A stretch of 14,914 nt of DNA from Oceanospirillaceae bacterium UBA1126 (GCA_002312935.1 DCAT01000013.1:14853-29766); one strand, 5' to 3'. Positions 1 to 8,627 are shown, counted from the stretch's first letter. Program-made: numbers and translations. Notes: generated by a model not told the origin, from the sequence alone.

Positions 1-960
1 AAAGCCGAAAGCGGGATGTTATTGCGTGACAATGTTTATGGTACCGTGGATGACGATGCCATGCGTCGAGATTTCACCATTAATGCGATGTATTACAACA
101 TTAATGGCTTCACCATCCATGATTTTGCTGGAGGTATTGAAGACATAGAGAAACGCAGCATTCGTATGATCGGTGATCCTCAAGCGCGTTATAGAGAAGA
201 CCCAGTTCGCATGCTCAGAGCCATTCGCTTTGCTGCGAAATTAGACTTTGAAATTGACCCTGCAACAGCCGAACCCATGCATACCCTAGGCCATTTATTG
301 GAGCCTATTCCTGCAGCACGGATGTTTGAAGAAATATTAAAGCTGCTTCTATCAGGTAATGGCGAACAGACCTACTACCTTTTGCGCGACTATGATTTAT
401 TTAAGTTCTTATTTCCTGCCACTGACGCTGCTATTGAGAACGATGAAACAGAAGATTTTCAGGTAGAAGATTTTGTTGTTTTAGCCCTGCGTAATTCTGA
501 TGAGCGCATCGCTCAAGGAAAAAGTGTTACCCCAGCTTATTTATTTGCTGCGTTACTATGGCATCCATTGCAGCAAAGACTATCTCAAATTCGCAATATG
601 CCACCCATACCCGCGATGCACCAAGCCGCTCAGGATGTCATATTGCAGCAGGTTAAACGCACCTCTATTCCACGTCGCTTTAGCACGCCAATGAAAGAAA
701 TTTGGGACATGCAGTTAAGGCTACCACGACGCCACGGCAACCGTGCTGCAGAATTAGTAGACAACAAGCGTTTTAGAGCTGCTTATGATTTTGTATTATT
801 ACGCGAAGCCAGTGGTGAAAAACTAGAGAACTTAGGCGAATGGTGGACTGAGTACCAGTTTGCCAGTGGTGATAGGCGTGAGCAAATGACTAAAGAATTA
901 GGCAAACCTGCACCAAAAAAGCGTGCGCCAAAGAAACCAAAAGAGAGCGAAGATGGTTAA
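1..960 (+). CDS. pcnB: Poly(A) polymerase I, 3' part (5' end off window)
   Basis: PcnB adds 3' poly(A) tails to RNAs and so marks them for exonucleolytic decay. The frame is open from base 1, so the gene begins upstream; 319 residues are present, against roughly 450-470 for the full family. The missing N-terminus carries the catalytic Asp pair. What remains is diagnostic: RRDFTINAMYY at about residues 22-32 and RYREDPVRMLRAIRFAAKL at about 63-81, the nucleotide-binding core of class II nucleotidyltransferases. The RNA-binding region follows (LRLPRRHGNRAAELVDNKRF, about residues 240-259). The tail is rich in Lys and Pro (PAPKKRAPKKPKE), as in E. coli PcnB, which separates it from CCA-adding enzymes. 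The stop overlaps the folK start by 8 bp, so the two are probably co-translated. Confidence 0.96.
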   Translation, partial: KAESGMLLRDNVYGTVDDDAMRRDFTINAMYYNINGFTIHDFAGGIEDIEKRSIRMIGDPQARYREDPVRMLRAIRFAAKLDFEIDPATAEPMHTLGHLLEPIPAARMFEEILKLLLSGNGEQTYYLLRDYDLFKFLFPATDAAIENDETEDFQVEDFVVLALRNSDERIAQGKSVTPAYLFAALLWHPLQQRLSQIRNMPPIPAMHQAAQDVILQQVKRTSIPRRFSTPMKEIWDMQLRLPRRHGNRAAELVDNKRFRAAYDFVLLREASGEKLENLGEWWTEYQFASGDRREQMTKELGKPAPKKRAPKKPKESEDG

Positions 961-1435
961 CGCATTCATTGGTTTAGGTAGTAATCTTGACAACCCAAAG
1001 GGCCATGTCAGGCAGGCTTTAGAGGATTTAAAACAGCTACCACAAAGCCAATTGTTGTTAGCGTCTAAACTCTATCTGAGCAAGCCCGTGGGACCTCAAG
1101 ACCAAGATGACTTTGTTAATGCAGTGGTTTTATTGGCAACTGAACTAGAGCCTCTGGCTTTGCTGGACGAGTTACAAAGCATAGAACAGCAGCATCAACG
1201 AGTTCGTGAGCGGCATTGGGGGCCACGCACCTTAGACTTAGATCTACTATTATTTGCTGACCAAACTATTCGAAACTCACGACTTACCGTCCCTCACGCT
1301 GAATTAAGTAGACGTGATTTTGTGATTGGCCCTTTACTAGAACTTTGCCCAGAGCTTGTACTCCCTAACGGTACCCCATTACAACAACTCTTGCAGCAAT
1401 GCCCAATAGATGGTTTGATCTGCATTGAAGCCTAA
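953..1435 (+). CDS. folK: 6-hydroxymethyl-7,8-dihydropterin pyrophosphokinase
   Basis: HPPK transfers pyrophosphate from ATP to 6-hydroxymethyl-dihydropterin, the step before dihydropteroate synthase in folate synthesis (cytosol). Read from the ATG at 953 the protein has 160 residues, against 159 in E. coli. Visible family signatures are the N-terminal GLGSNL (residues 7-12), the SKPVGPQDQDDFVNAV loop, and the signature RHWGPRTLDLDLLLF near residues 86-100, whose two Asp residues bind Mg. The conserved PH.....R.FV.GPL block follows. An in-frame GTG at 923 would add ten basic residues that merely read the end of pcnB in another frame. The ATG lies 3-5 bases after the purine-rich GAGAGCGA and matches the family start, so I chose it. 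Order pcnB-folK-panB-panC as in E. coli. Confidence 0.97.
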   Translation: MVNAFIGLGSNLDNPKGHVRQALEDLKQLPQSQLLLASKLYLSKPVGPQDQDDFVNAVVLLATELEPLALLDELQSIEQQHQRVRERHWGPRTLDLDLLLFADQTIRNSRLTVPHAELSRRDFVIGPLLELCPELVLPNGTPLQQLLQQCPIDGLICIEA

Positions 1436-1478
1436 CGCACTGCCACTGTTCTACTCAATCACCCGGAGCTAATGCACC

Positions 1479-2273
1479 ATGTCAAAAACTACGCTGCACA
1501 GCCTAACGCGCCTAAAAGAGGCTGGTGAAAAGGCTACTTGTATTACTAGCTACGATGCAAGCTTTACTCAGCGAGTAAACCAAGCAGGTATCAATGTTAT
1601 TTTGGTAGGTGACTCTTTAGGTATGGTATTACAAGGCCACAACTCAACCCTTCCTGTGACTATGGAGCAAATGGTCTATCACACTCGATGTGTAGAAGCT
1701 GGCAACAGTGAAAGCCTGATTATGGCCGACATGCCATTCATGAGCTACCGTACGGTAGAACAAGCCATGACTAACGCGACAGCCCTAATGCAGGCAGGCG
1801 CACAAATCGTTAAGTTAGAGGGGGGCCTGTGGCTAAAAGACACTGTGCGCAAGCTGTTCGAACAAGGGATTCCTGTATGTGCCCACTTAGGGCTTACGCC
1901 TCAAGCGGTGAATAAACTGGGCGGTTATCGAGTGCAAGGTAAAACCCCAGAGCAGGCGGCTAGCCTACTTAATGAAGCGCTAGAGCTAGAAGCAGCAGGG
2001 GCCAGTATGATTTTATTAGAGTGTGTTCCAAGCAGCGTCGGAAAAGCCATTACTGAAGCCGTCTCTGTCCCTGTTATTGGTATTGGCGCAGGACCAGATA
2101 CCGATGCTCAAGTCCTAGTTATTTATGACATGCTGGGCATTACCCCCGGCAAGCCTGCTCGATTTGTAAAAAATTTCTTACAACAAGAAGGTGATGTACT
2201 GAAGGCATTAGAAGCCTATGTTTTAGAAGTAAAATCCGGGGCTTTCCCAACTCCAGAACATTGCTTTAGTTAA
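1479..2273 (+). CDS. panB: 3-methyl-2-oxobutanoate hydroxymethyltransferase
   Basis: PanB transfers a hydroxymethyl group from 5,10-methylene-tetrahydrofolate to 2-oxoisovalerate to make ketopantoate, the first committed step to pantothenate and coenzyme A. The 264 residues equal the E. coli length. The Mg and substrate residues sit at the same numbers as in E. coli: D45 (GDSLGM), D84 (MADMPFMSY), E114 (VKLEGG) and E181 (LLECVP). The GLTPQ..NKLGGYRVQG loop is at 138-154 and GIGAGPDTDAQVLV at 201-214. The start has CGGAG about ten bases upstream. An ATG at 1472 is out of frame. The folate cofactor links its activity to the product line of folK just upstream. Confidence 0.98.
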   Translation: MSKTTLHSLTRLKEAGEKATCITSYDASFTQRVNQAGINVILVGDSLGMVLQGHNSTLPVTMEQMVYHTRCVEAGNSESLIMADMPFMSYRTVEQAMTNATALMQAGAQIVKLEGGLWLKDTVRKLFEQGIPVCAHLGLTPQAVNKLGGYRVQGKTPEQAASLLNEALELEAAGASMILLECVPSSVGKAITEAVSVPVIGIGAGPDTDAQVLVIYDMLGITPGKPARFVKNFLQQEGDVLKALEAYVLEVKSGAFPTPEHCFS

Positions 2274-2291
2274 CCCTAAGACACCACAACT

Positions 2292-3146
2292 ATGCATACT
2301 ATCGACAGCATCAACCAGCTACGAAGCCATCTTTGGCAGGCTAAGTTAGATCATAAAGTGATCGCTTTTGTACCCACTATGGGCAATCTACATGAAGGTC
2401 ATTTACAGCTCGTAGATCGAGCGTTAGAGGAGGCCGACTTAGTAGTGGCTAGCATTTTTGTTAACCCACTTCAATTTGGTCCTGGGGAAGATTTTAATGG
2501 TTACCCACGTACATTTATGGCAGACCAAGAAAAACTAATTAGCCGCGGGTGTCATGTTTTATTTGCACCCAATGTTGATGAAATGTACCCCACTACTAAT
2601 GTGAGCTCTACTGTGGTGAACGTGCCTCACCTAGATCAACTTTTGTGTGGTGCCAGTCGGCCAGGTCATTTCACTGGTGTAGCTACCGTTGTGAGTAAAT
2701 TATTTGGTATTGTTCAGCCAGATGTGGCTATTTTTGGACTTAAAGATTACCAACAATTCTTGGTCATTAAGCAACTAACCGATGACCTGTGCCTACCCGT
2801 AAAAATTATCGGTGCACCCATTGCACGGGCAGAAAGTGGCTTAGCACTAAGCTCCCGCAATGGCTATTTAAGTAACTCAGAATTAGGCCAAGCCGCACAA
2901 TTATATGCTTGTTTAATCAACTGCAGGTTAGCCCTTGAGCAGGGCGAAAGTGATTTACTAAAACTGGAAGATCAAGCGCAGTGCCAGCTTGAATCTGCTG
3001 GCTTTGAACGTGACTATTTCAAGATTTGTCGCCAACATGACTTACAGCCAGCAACCCATCGTGATTCACACCTTGCGATTGTAGCCGCCGCTTATTTGGG
3101 CAAGGCAAGGCTGATTGATAACATACGCTTCACCTTACAACTATAG
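2292..3146 (+). CDS. panC: Pantothenate synthetase (pantoate-beta-alanine ligase)
   Basis: PanC condenses pantoate with beta-alanine using ATP, through a pantoyl-adenylate, to give pantothenate in the cytosol. It has 284 residues (E. coli 283). The nucleotidyltransferase HIGH-type motif reads VPTMGNLHEGH (27-37). Further motifs are FVNPLQFGPGEDF (56-68), RPGHFTGVATVV (123-134), the ATP-contact FGLKDYQQ (148-155) and the KMSKS-like LALSSRNGYL (184-193). It starts 18 bp after panB, and no clear Shine-Dalgarno sequence precedes the ATG, so translation may depend on panB. panD, which supplies beta-alanine, is not in the window. The gene ends convergently against fba. Confidence 0.97.
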   Translation: MHTIDSINQLRSHLWQAKLDHKVIAFVPTMGNLHEGHLQLVDRALEEADLVVASIFVNPLQFGPGEDFNGYPRTFMADQEKLISRGCHVLFAPNVDEMYPTTNVSSTVVNVPHLDQLLCGASRPGHFTGVATVVSKLFGIVQPDVAIFGLKDYQQFLVIKQLTDDLCLPVKIIGAPIARAESGLALSSRNGYLSNSELGQAAQLYACLINCRLALEQGESDLLKLEDQAQCQLESAGFERDYFKICRQHDLQPATHRDSHLAIVAAAYLGKARLIDNIRFTLQL

Positions 3147-3176
3147 CTTTAGGCGCTAAAGAATTAGGCGTTAGAG
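3147..3176. repeat. Small hairpin and tandem TTAGGCG repeat between convergent panC and fba
   Basis: The 24-bp convergent gap begins with CTTTAG-GCG-CTAAAG (3147-3161), a perfect 6-bp stem with a 3-base loop. A degenerate copy of the right half, TTAGGCGNTANAG, follows at 3164-3176 and runs into the fba stop codon. There is no T tract on either strand, so intrinsic termination is doubtful. It may be a weak bidirectional stop or an mRNA 3'-end stabiliser. Confidence 0.35.
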
Positions 3177-4211
3177 CCCATACATATCGGCCATTGCTTC
3201 TAGCCCAACAGGGCGAATTTTACTGGCATTACCCGCTGCACCAAACGACTCATAACGAGAGTGACACAAGGCCTGCATGGCGTGCATAGTCACTGTAAGA
3301 AATTTTCGTGGATCAAACTCACTTGGATTTTCAGCCAAGAAGCGACGCACTGCACCAGTTGAGGCCAAACGTAAGTCGGTATCAATGTTAATCTTACGTA
3401 CGCCATGTTTAATGCCTTCAACAATTTGCTCTACTGGCACTCCATAGGTCTCTGGAATAGCACCACCAAACTCATTAATAACAGCTAACCAGTCTTGAGG
3501 TACAGAGGAAGAGCCATGCATAACTAAGTGAGTGTTTGGAATCTTGCTATGAATTTCGCGAATACGATCAATGGCTAGAATGTCACCTGTGGGGGGACGT
3601 GTAAACTTGTATGCACCATGGCTAGTTCCACAGGCAATAGCTAAGGCATCTACTTTAGTTTTGCTAACAAAGTCTACCGCTTCATCTGGGTCTGTTAGCA
3701 TTTGCTCTAGTGTTAATTTGCCTACCGCACCAACACCGTCTTCTTCGCCTGCCTCACCTGTTTCTAGAGAACCTAAGCAGCCCAGCTCACCTTCTACAGA
3801 AACACCGCACGCATGGGCCATTTCTACAGTACGCTGGGTCACTTCCACATTGTAGTCATAGCTTGTTGGTGTTTTAGAATCTTCACCTAAAGAGCCATCC
3901 ATCATCACTGACGAGAACCCCATAGCAATTGCACGCTGACATGTGGATGAGGAATTACCATGATCTAAATGCATACACACGGGAATATGAGGAAATTCCT
4001 CAATAGCCGCTAAGATCATGTGTTTGAGAAAGTTTGACCCAGCATACTTACGCGCACCAGCAGACGCTTGAACGATAACCGGGCTATCGGTGGCATCAGC
4101 TGCCTGCATGATGGCACGCATTTGCTCAAGGTTATTTACATTGTAGGCTGGAATACCGTAACTATGTTCTGCGGCGTGATCCAATAATTGACGCATGCTG
4201 ACTAAAGCCAT
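3171..4211 (-). CDS. fba: Fructose-bisphosphate aldolase, class II (Calvin-cycle subtype)
   Basis: This zinc-dependent aldolase interconverts fructose-1,6-bisphosphate with dihydroxyacetone phosphate and glyceraldehyde-3-phosphate. Members of this subtype often also act on sedoheptulose-1,7-bisphosphate. The 346 residues fit the subtype. HLDHGN (81-86) supplies the catalytic Asp83 and zinc His84. VEGELGCLG (139-147) gives further active-site residues, GTSHGAYK (195-202) supplies zinc His198, and HGSSSVP (232-238) with KINIDTD (273-279) forms the phosphate site. The long extension after VPVEQIV is typical of the Pseudomonas-type enzyme and absent from E. coli FbaA. GGAG lies 7 bases before the ATG. 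It is the last gene of the tkt-gap-pgk-fba run, 44 bp after pgk. No pyruvate kinase gene lies between pgk and fba. Confidence 0.97.
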   Translation of the reverse strand: MALVSMRQLLDHAAEHSYGIPAYNVNNLEQMRAIMQAADATDSPVIVQASAGARKYAGSNFLKHMILAAIEEFPHIPVCMHLDHGNSSSTCQRAIAMGFSSVMMDGSLGEDSKTPTSYDYNVEVTQRTVEMAHACGVSVEGELGCLGSLETGEAGEEDGVGAVGKLTLEQMLTDPDEAVDFVSKTKVDALAIACGTSHGAYKFTRPPTGDILAIDRIREIHSKIPNTHLVMHGSSSVPQDWLAVINEFGGAIPETYGVPVEQIVEGIKHGVRKINIDTDLRLASTGAVRRFLAENPSEFDPRKFLTVTMHAMQALCHSRYESFGAAGNASKIRPVGLEAMADMYGL

Positions 4212-4255
4212 GGGACTTCTCCATTCTATCTAAAATAAGGTAAGTTAATTTTTAT

Positions 4256-5416
4256 TTACAGGCCACGTTGTTCTAAGATGGCCACTGCAGGCAATTGTTT
4301 GCCTTCTACAAACTCAAGAAATGCGCCACCGCCAGTGGAAATATAAGACACTTGATCAGCAATCTCGTATTTGTCTACGGCAGCCAGTGTATCACCACCA
4401 CCAGCGATAGAAAACGCAGGTGACGCCGCAATGGCGTTAGATAAAACTTCGGTCCCACCGCCAAACTGGTCAAATTCAAACACGCCTAAAGGCCCATTCC
4501 AAATGATCGTACCTGCATCTTTAAGAATACTGGCCAAATAGTGAGCAGTTTCTGGGCCAACATCCATAATCATATCATCTGCCATAACATGTGTTGCACT
4601 TTGAATTGTTGCTATAGCAGTTTCGCTGAATTCTTTAGCAGTCACTACATCTGTAGGCAAGGGTATAGACGTCTTTTCCATCAGTGCTTTTGCATTAGCA
4701 ATTAAGTTAGCCTCGTACAAGGATTTACCCACAGGAAATCCAGCTGCAGCCAAAAAGGTGTTAGCTATGCCACCACCTACGATTAATTGATCAACTTTGT
4801 CAGATAAGGTTTCTAGTACTGTAAGCTTAGTAGACACCTTAGAACCACCTACAATAGCAACTAATGGCCGCTTAGGGTTATCTAACGCTTTACCCAAGGC
4901 GTCTAGCTCGGCAATCAATAGAGGCCCCGCGCAGGCTGTTTTTACAAATTTCGCAATGCCATGGGTGCTGGCTTGTGCTCGGTGAGCAGTGCCAAAAGCG
5001 TCATTTACATAAACTTCACATAAGGATGCCATTTTTTTTGCCAAGGCATCATCATTAGCTTTTTCACCAATATTAAAACGGCAGTTTTCTAAAATTACCA
5101 ATTCACCTTCAGCTATGTCTACCCCGTCTAACCAATCCTTCTGCAAGCGCACAGTGCACTGTAATTTTTCTGTTAGGTAGTCTACCAAAGGTGCTAAAGA
5201 GAACTGCTCATCATAAACACCCTCTATTGGGCGGCCTAGGTGAGACGTTACCATTAGCTTAGCACCCAACTGCAATGCTATTTTAATGCTAGGCAAAGCT
5301 GCCCGCAAACGGGCATCACTAGTGATAACACCATTTTTAATAGGCACGTTGAGATCTTCACGAATCAACACTCTCTTGCCACGCAAATCTAAGTCAGCCA
5401 TTTTAATGATGGTCAT
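4256..5416 (-). CDS. pgk: Phosphoglycerate kinase
   Basis: Pgk makes ATP from 1,3-bisphosphoglycerate and ADP, or runs in reverse in gluconeogenesis, in the cytosol. The 386 residues compare with 387 in E. coli and align throughout. In order: the substrate-binding DLNVP (21-25), TSHLGRP (57-63), the basic-patch FGTAHRAQAS.HG (141-153), GGSKVSTKL (190-198), GGGIANTF (214-221), NGPLGVFEF (307-315) and the nucleotide loop GGGDTLAAV (339-347). The ATG shares ATGA with the gap stop codon (4-base overlap), and AGGA sits 6 bases before it, so translation is probably coupled to gap. That matches the enzymes, since GAPDH's product is the Pgk substrate. Confidence 0.98.
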   Translation of the reverse strand: MTIIKMADLDLRGKRVLIREDLNVPIKNGVITSDARLRAALPSIKIALQLGAKLMVTSHLGRPIEGVYDEQFSLAPLVDYLTEKLQCTVRLQKDWLDGVDIAEGELVILENCRFNIGEKANDDALAKKMASLCEVYVNDAFGTAHRAQASTHGIAKFVKTACAGPLLIAELDALGKALDNPKRPLVAIVGGSKVSTKLTVLETLSDKVDQLIVGGGIANTFLAAAGFPVGKSLYEANLIANAKALMEKTSIPLPTDVVTAKEFSETAIATIQSATHVMADDMIMDVGPETAHYLASILKDAGTIIWNGPLGVFEFDQFGGGTEVLSNAIAASPAFSIAGGGDTLAAVDKYEIADQVSYISTGGGAFLEFVEGKQLPAVAILEQRGL

Positions 5417-6471
5417 GAATTTTCCTGAGCAATTAATTCGTCTGTATATAACATGGTCAAAGCAACGTCGATCATACGATTAGCATACCCCCATTCATTA
5501 TCGTACCAAGCTAGAATTTTTATTAGCTGGCCCATCTTCATTGTTTGGGTTGCGTCAAAGGTGGCTGATTTTGAGCAGTGATTAAAATCAATAGACACCA
5601 AGGGCTGTTGGTTGTAGCCCAGCACATCATGGTTATCTTTGGCCACGGCATCCGCCATAATCTGATTCACTTCAGCAACTGTCACATCACGACTGGGACG
5701 AAAGACTAAATCTACCACCGACACGTTAATGGTGGGCACTCTCATGGATATGCCCGTAATTTTATCTGCCAACTCAGGCAATACCCAGCCCAAAGCTTCG
5801 GTGGCATGCGTCGATGTGGGTATCATCGATTGAGTGGCTGATCGACCCCGGCGCAGGTCGGTTTTATCAATCACCGTGTCAGTGAGCACTTGGCCATTAG
5901 TATAAGCATGAATGGTTGTCATTAGACCATCTTCAATACCAATGGAGTCGTTTAATGGTTTAAGCACCGGGGCCATGCAGTTTGTCGTACAGGAGGCGTT
6001 GGAGACAATACGATGGGATGGTTTAATAAGCTCATGGTTAATACCATAAACGACCGTCAGATCCACATCAGTGCCGGCTGCAGCACCAATTAATACTTTC
6101 CCTGCACCTGATGTGAGGTGTTGCTGCGCAAGCTTGCGCTCACTCATTTTGCCAGAGCACTCCATTACTAGGTCAACGTCTAGATCTGCCCATGGTAGTG
6201 CATTCGCATCACTTACTTGGAGCAAATCGATGCTGGTCGTGGCATGGTCTGACACAACTCGCATGCCACGGTCTGTAGTTTCTACCACAGCAGGAAAAGC
6301 ACCATGCACAGAGTCATAACGTGTTTCATAAACCACAGATTCGGCAATACCTAGGTCATTAATAGCTACTACTTGTAACTTATGTTGCAAGCTACGCTCT
6401 TCAATAGCCCGTAGGACAGCACGACCGATCCGGCCATAACCATTAATCGCAATACGTTTTGTTTTATGCAT
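5413..6471 (-). CDS. gap: Glyceraldehyde-3-phosphate dehydrogenase family (GAPDH, possibly erythrose-4-phosphate dehydrogenase)
   Basis: This is an NAD-dependent phosphorylating aldehyde dehydrogenase of the type I GAPDH fold. The Rossmann motif INGYGRIGR is at 9-17, NAD-binding Asp39 in AIND (36-39), and the catalytic block SNASCTTNC at 157-165 has Cys161. His188 lies in TTIHAYTNGQ, Arg244 in MRVPT, and YDNEWGYANRM at 323-333. The Pseudomonas gene in this tkt-pgk slot is annotated epd. The HAYTNGQ segment, with Thr191 at the substrate-phosphate position, is GAPDH-like; Epd proteins have HSAM.DQ there. Odd points are His222 where GAPDHs normally have Gly after the phosphate-binding Thr, and loss of the usual PH before DLRR. 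It has 352 residues, slightly long. It starts 13 bp after tkt with no clear ribosome binding site, so it may rely on tkt translation. GAPDH is preferred. Confidence 0.9.
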   Translation of the reverse strand: MHKTKRIAINGYGRIGRAVLRAIEERSLQHKLQVVAINDLGIAESVVYETRYDSVHGAFPAVVETTDRGMRVVSDHATTSIDLLQVSDANALPWADLDVDLVMECSGKMSERKLAQQHLTSGAGKVLIGAAAGTDVDLTVVYGINHELIKPSHRIVSNASCTTNCMAPVLKPLNDSIGIEDGLMTTIHAYTNGQVLTDTVIDKTDLRRGRSATQSMIPTSTHATEALGWVLPELADKITGISMRVPTINVSVVDLVFRPSRDVTVAEVNQIMADAVAKDNHDVLGYNQQPLVSIDFNHCSKSATFDATQTMKMGQLIKILAWYDNEWGYANRMIDVALTMLYTDELIAQENS

Positions 6472-6484
6472 AGTAATAAACGAC

Positions 6485-8479
6485 TTACAGCAGTTCAGTG
6501 ACGGTGGCAGTAATCTTATCTACTGTGAAACCATACATTTCAAACAACTCATTAGCAGGGGCAGAGGCACCAAAATCAGTCATACCGATCACTTTGCCAG
6601 TTAAGCCTACATATTTATACCAGTAATCCGCATGTGCAGCTTCAACCGCAACACGGGCAGTAACAGACGCCGGAAGAACCTGTGCCTGATAAGACGCATC
6701 TTGTCGCTCAAATAGTTCTGTACACGGTATAGATACTAATCTCACCTTGCGGCCTTGAGTATTAAGTGCGTCTGTGGCTTGTTGAGCGATGCCTACTTCA
6801 GAACCCGTAGCAATGATGATAGCTTCTGGAGTTCCATCACAGTCTTGTAATATATAGCCACCGCGAGCCACGTTAGCTAACTGAGCGTTATCACGCTGCT
6901 GGTGCGGCAAGTTTTGGCGAGAGAAAATGAGGGCTGAAGGGCCATCTGTGCGTTGCAGAGAGGTTTTCCAGGCCACTGCCGATTCTACGGTGTCACATGG
7001 GCGCCACGTGTCTAAATGAGGCGTTAAGCGTAAGTTGGCAATCTGTTCAATAGGTTGGTGAGTTGGGCCATCTTCACCCAAACCGATGGAGTCGTGGGTA
7101 TAAACAAACAACACACGTTGGCGCATTAACGCAGCCATACGCACAGCGTTGCGTGCGTATTCCATAAACACTAAAAACGTTGCTCCGTAAGGAATAAAAC
7201 CACCATGTAACGCCATACCATTCATCATGGCAGACATAGCAAATTCCCGCACACCGTAATACACATAGTTACCACTGGCATCTTCTTTAGTAATGCCTTT
7301 AGTGCCAGCCCACTTGGTGAGGTTAGAGCCTGCAAGATCTGCAGAACCACCTAATAATTCAGGCAATAACGGACCAAATTCATTGATGGTGTTTTGTGAG
7401 GCCTTTCTACTGGCAATACTAGACCCTTCAGCTTGCAGCTGGTCAATATAAGTTTGCGCTTGAGCTTCAAAATCTGCTGGTAGATCACCAGAAACCCGTC
7501 GCAATAACTCAGTTGCCAATTCTGGGTGGGCTTGATGATAGGCAGAAAAAGACTGATTCCAAATTTGCTCAGCATCATCGCCAGCATCAGTAGCATTCCA
7601 CTCTTCGTAAATATCTGTAGGAATGTCGAATGCACCGTAGGTCCAACCAAGTTCTTTACGAGTTAACGCAATTTCGTCTGCGCCTAACGGAGCCCCATGG
7701 CAATCTTCTTTGCCTTGTTTGTTAGGTGAGCCAAAACCAATGATGGTTTTACAGCAAATTAAGGTAGGTTGATCAAGGTTGCCTTTAGCAGCCTCAATAG
7801 CAGCGAATAAAGCGTCAGCATCATGGCCGTCAATGGCAGGAATAACTTGCCAGCCATAAGCTTCGAAACGTTTAGGAGTGTCGTCGGTAAACCAACCTTC
7901 TACTTCGCCGTCAATAGAAATACCGTTGTCATCATAAAAAGCAATCAACTTGCCTAGGCCTAAGGTGCCAGCTAAAGAACAGGCTTCGTGAGAAACACCT
8001 TCCATTAGGCATCCATCCCCTAAAAAAGTATAGGTGTGATGATCAATAATGTTGTGGCCTGGGCGGTTAAATTGGGCAGCTAAGGTTTTCTCTGCCAAAG
8101 CCATACCTATCGCGTTGGTGACACCTTGGCCAAGTGGGCCTGTGGTAGTTTCAATACCAGGCGCATAGCCATATTCAGGGTGGCCTGCTGTTTTGGAGTG
8201 CAACTGGCGGAAGCTCTTTACATCATCGATAGATAAGTCATAGCCACTAAGATGCAATAATGAGTAAAGCAGCATTGAGCCATGCCCGTTAGACAACACA
8301 AAACGATCGCGGTTTAACCATTCTGGGTTCGCTGGATTATGACTCATAAAGTCATTCCATAGAACTTCAGCGATATCAGCCATGCCCATAGGGGCTCCTG
8401 GGTGACCAGAATTAGCTTGTTGGACAGCGTCCATACTAAGGGCTCGGATGGCATTAGCTAAATCGCGACGGGTAGGCAT
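6485..8479 (-). CDS. tkt: Transketolase
   Basis: Thiamine-diphosphate and Mg-dependent transfer of two-carbon ketol units between sugar phosphates; a cytosolic dimer of the non-oxidative pentose phosphate pathway, feeding fructose-6-phosphate and glyceraldehyde-3-phosphate to the enzymes encoded downstream. The 664 residues compare with 663 for E. coli TktA. His26, His66 and His100 line the active site. GDGCLMEG (154-161), with the downstream DDNGIS, is the diphosphate/Mg motif. His261 is present, Glu412 in VREFAMSAM activates the cofactor, and HDSIGLGEDGPTH (462-474) is the transketolase signature. AAGGAAG lies 8-9 bases before the ATG. This is the first gene of the operon, with a leader of about 150 bp that contains inverted repeats. 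Confidence 0.98.
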   Translation of the reverse strand: MPTRRDLANAIRALSMDAVQQANSGHPGAPMGMADIAEVLWNDFMSHNPANPEWLNRDRFVLSNGHGSMLLYSLLHLSGYDLSIDDVKSFRQLHSKTAGHPEYGYAPGIETTTGPLGQGVTNAIGMALAEKTLAAQFNRPGHNIIDHHTYTFLGDGCLMEGVSHEACSLAGTLGLGKLIAFYDDNGISIDGEVEGWFTDDTPKRFEAYGWQVIPAIDGHDADALFAAIEAAKGNLDQPTLICCKTIIGFGSPNKQGKEDCHGAPLGADEIALTRKELGWTYGAFDIPTDIYEEWNATDAGDDAEQIWNQSFSAYHQAHPELATELLRRVSGDLPADFEAQAQTYIDQLQAEGSSIASRKASQNTINEFGPLLPELLGGSADLAGSNLTKWAGTKGITKEDASGNYVYYGVREFAMSAMMNGMALHGGFIPYGATFLVFMEYARNAVRMAALMRQRVLFVYTHDSIGLGEDGPTHQPIEQIANLRLTPHLDTWRPCDTVESAVAWKTSLQRTDGPSALIFSRQNLPHQQRDNAQLANVARGGYILQDCDGTPEAIIIATGSEVGIAQQATDALNTQGRKVRLVSIPCTELFERQDASYQAQVLPASVTARVAVEAAHADYWYKYVGLTGKVIGMTDFGASAPANELFEMYGFTVDKITATVTELL

Positions 8480-8502
8480 GAAAAACTTCCTTTAAAAGGT
8501 TA

Positions 8503-8540
8503 AATACACTATAGCGGGAAAAAATCTATGGAGTGTATTT
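8503..8540 (-). promoter_or_regulatory. Hairpin in the tkt leader
   Basis: AAATACAC (8503-8510) pairs perfectly with GTGTATTT (8533-8540). Inside it ATAG (8512-8515) pairs with CTAT (8526-8529), leaving an 11-base loop. It ends about 23 bp before the tkt start codon and would form in the tkt mRNA. There is no U tract immediately after it, so it looks like a 5'-UTR structure or an operator rather than a terminator. Confidence 0.4.
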
Positions 8541-8553
8541 TCCCTTACTCCAG

Positions 8554-8576
8554 CCTTATACACAATCCACATAAGG
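8554..8576. promoter_or_regulatory. Inverted repeat CCTTAT-N11-ATAAGG upstream of tkt
   Basis: Perfect 6-bp arms at 8554-8559 and 8571-8576, spaced 11 bases, about two turns centre to centre with the flanks. This spacing suits a dimeric regulator. The left arm overlaps TTATACACA (8556-8564), which fits the DnaA-box consensus TTATNCACA, but a lone box is weak evidence. No convincing -35/-10 pair could be placed for tkt. Confidence 0.25.
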
Positions 8577-8627
8577 GATTCTTGTCGCAATAATCAGCAT
8601 TTATGACAGATATCAACCGGCAAGACT

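Noticed and set aside
923..952. Upstream GTG start for folK
   Set aside because: It adds ten basic residues that reflect the Lys-rich end of pcnB in another frame. FolK homologues start at the later ATG.
8556..8564. Replication origin or DnaA-controlled site from TTATACACA
   Set aside because: Only one box matches TTATNCACA, with no cluster, no AT-rich unwinding element and no dnaA or gidA neighbours.
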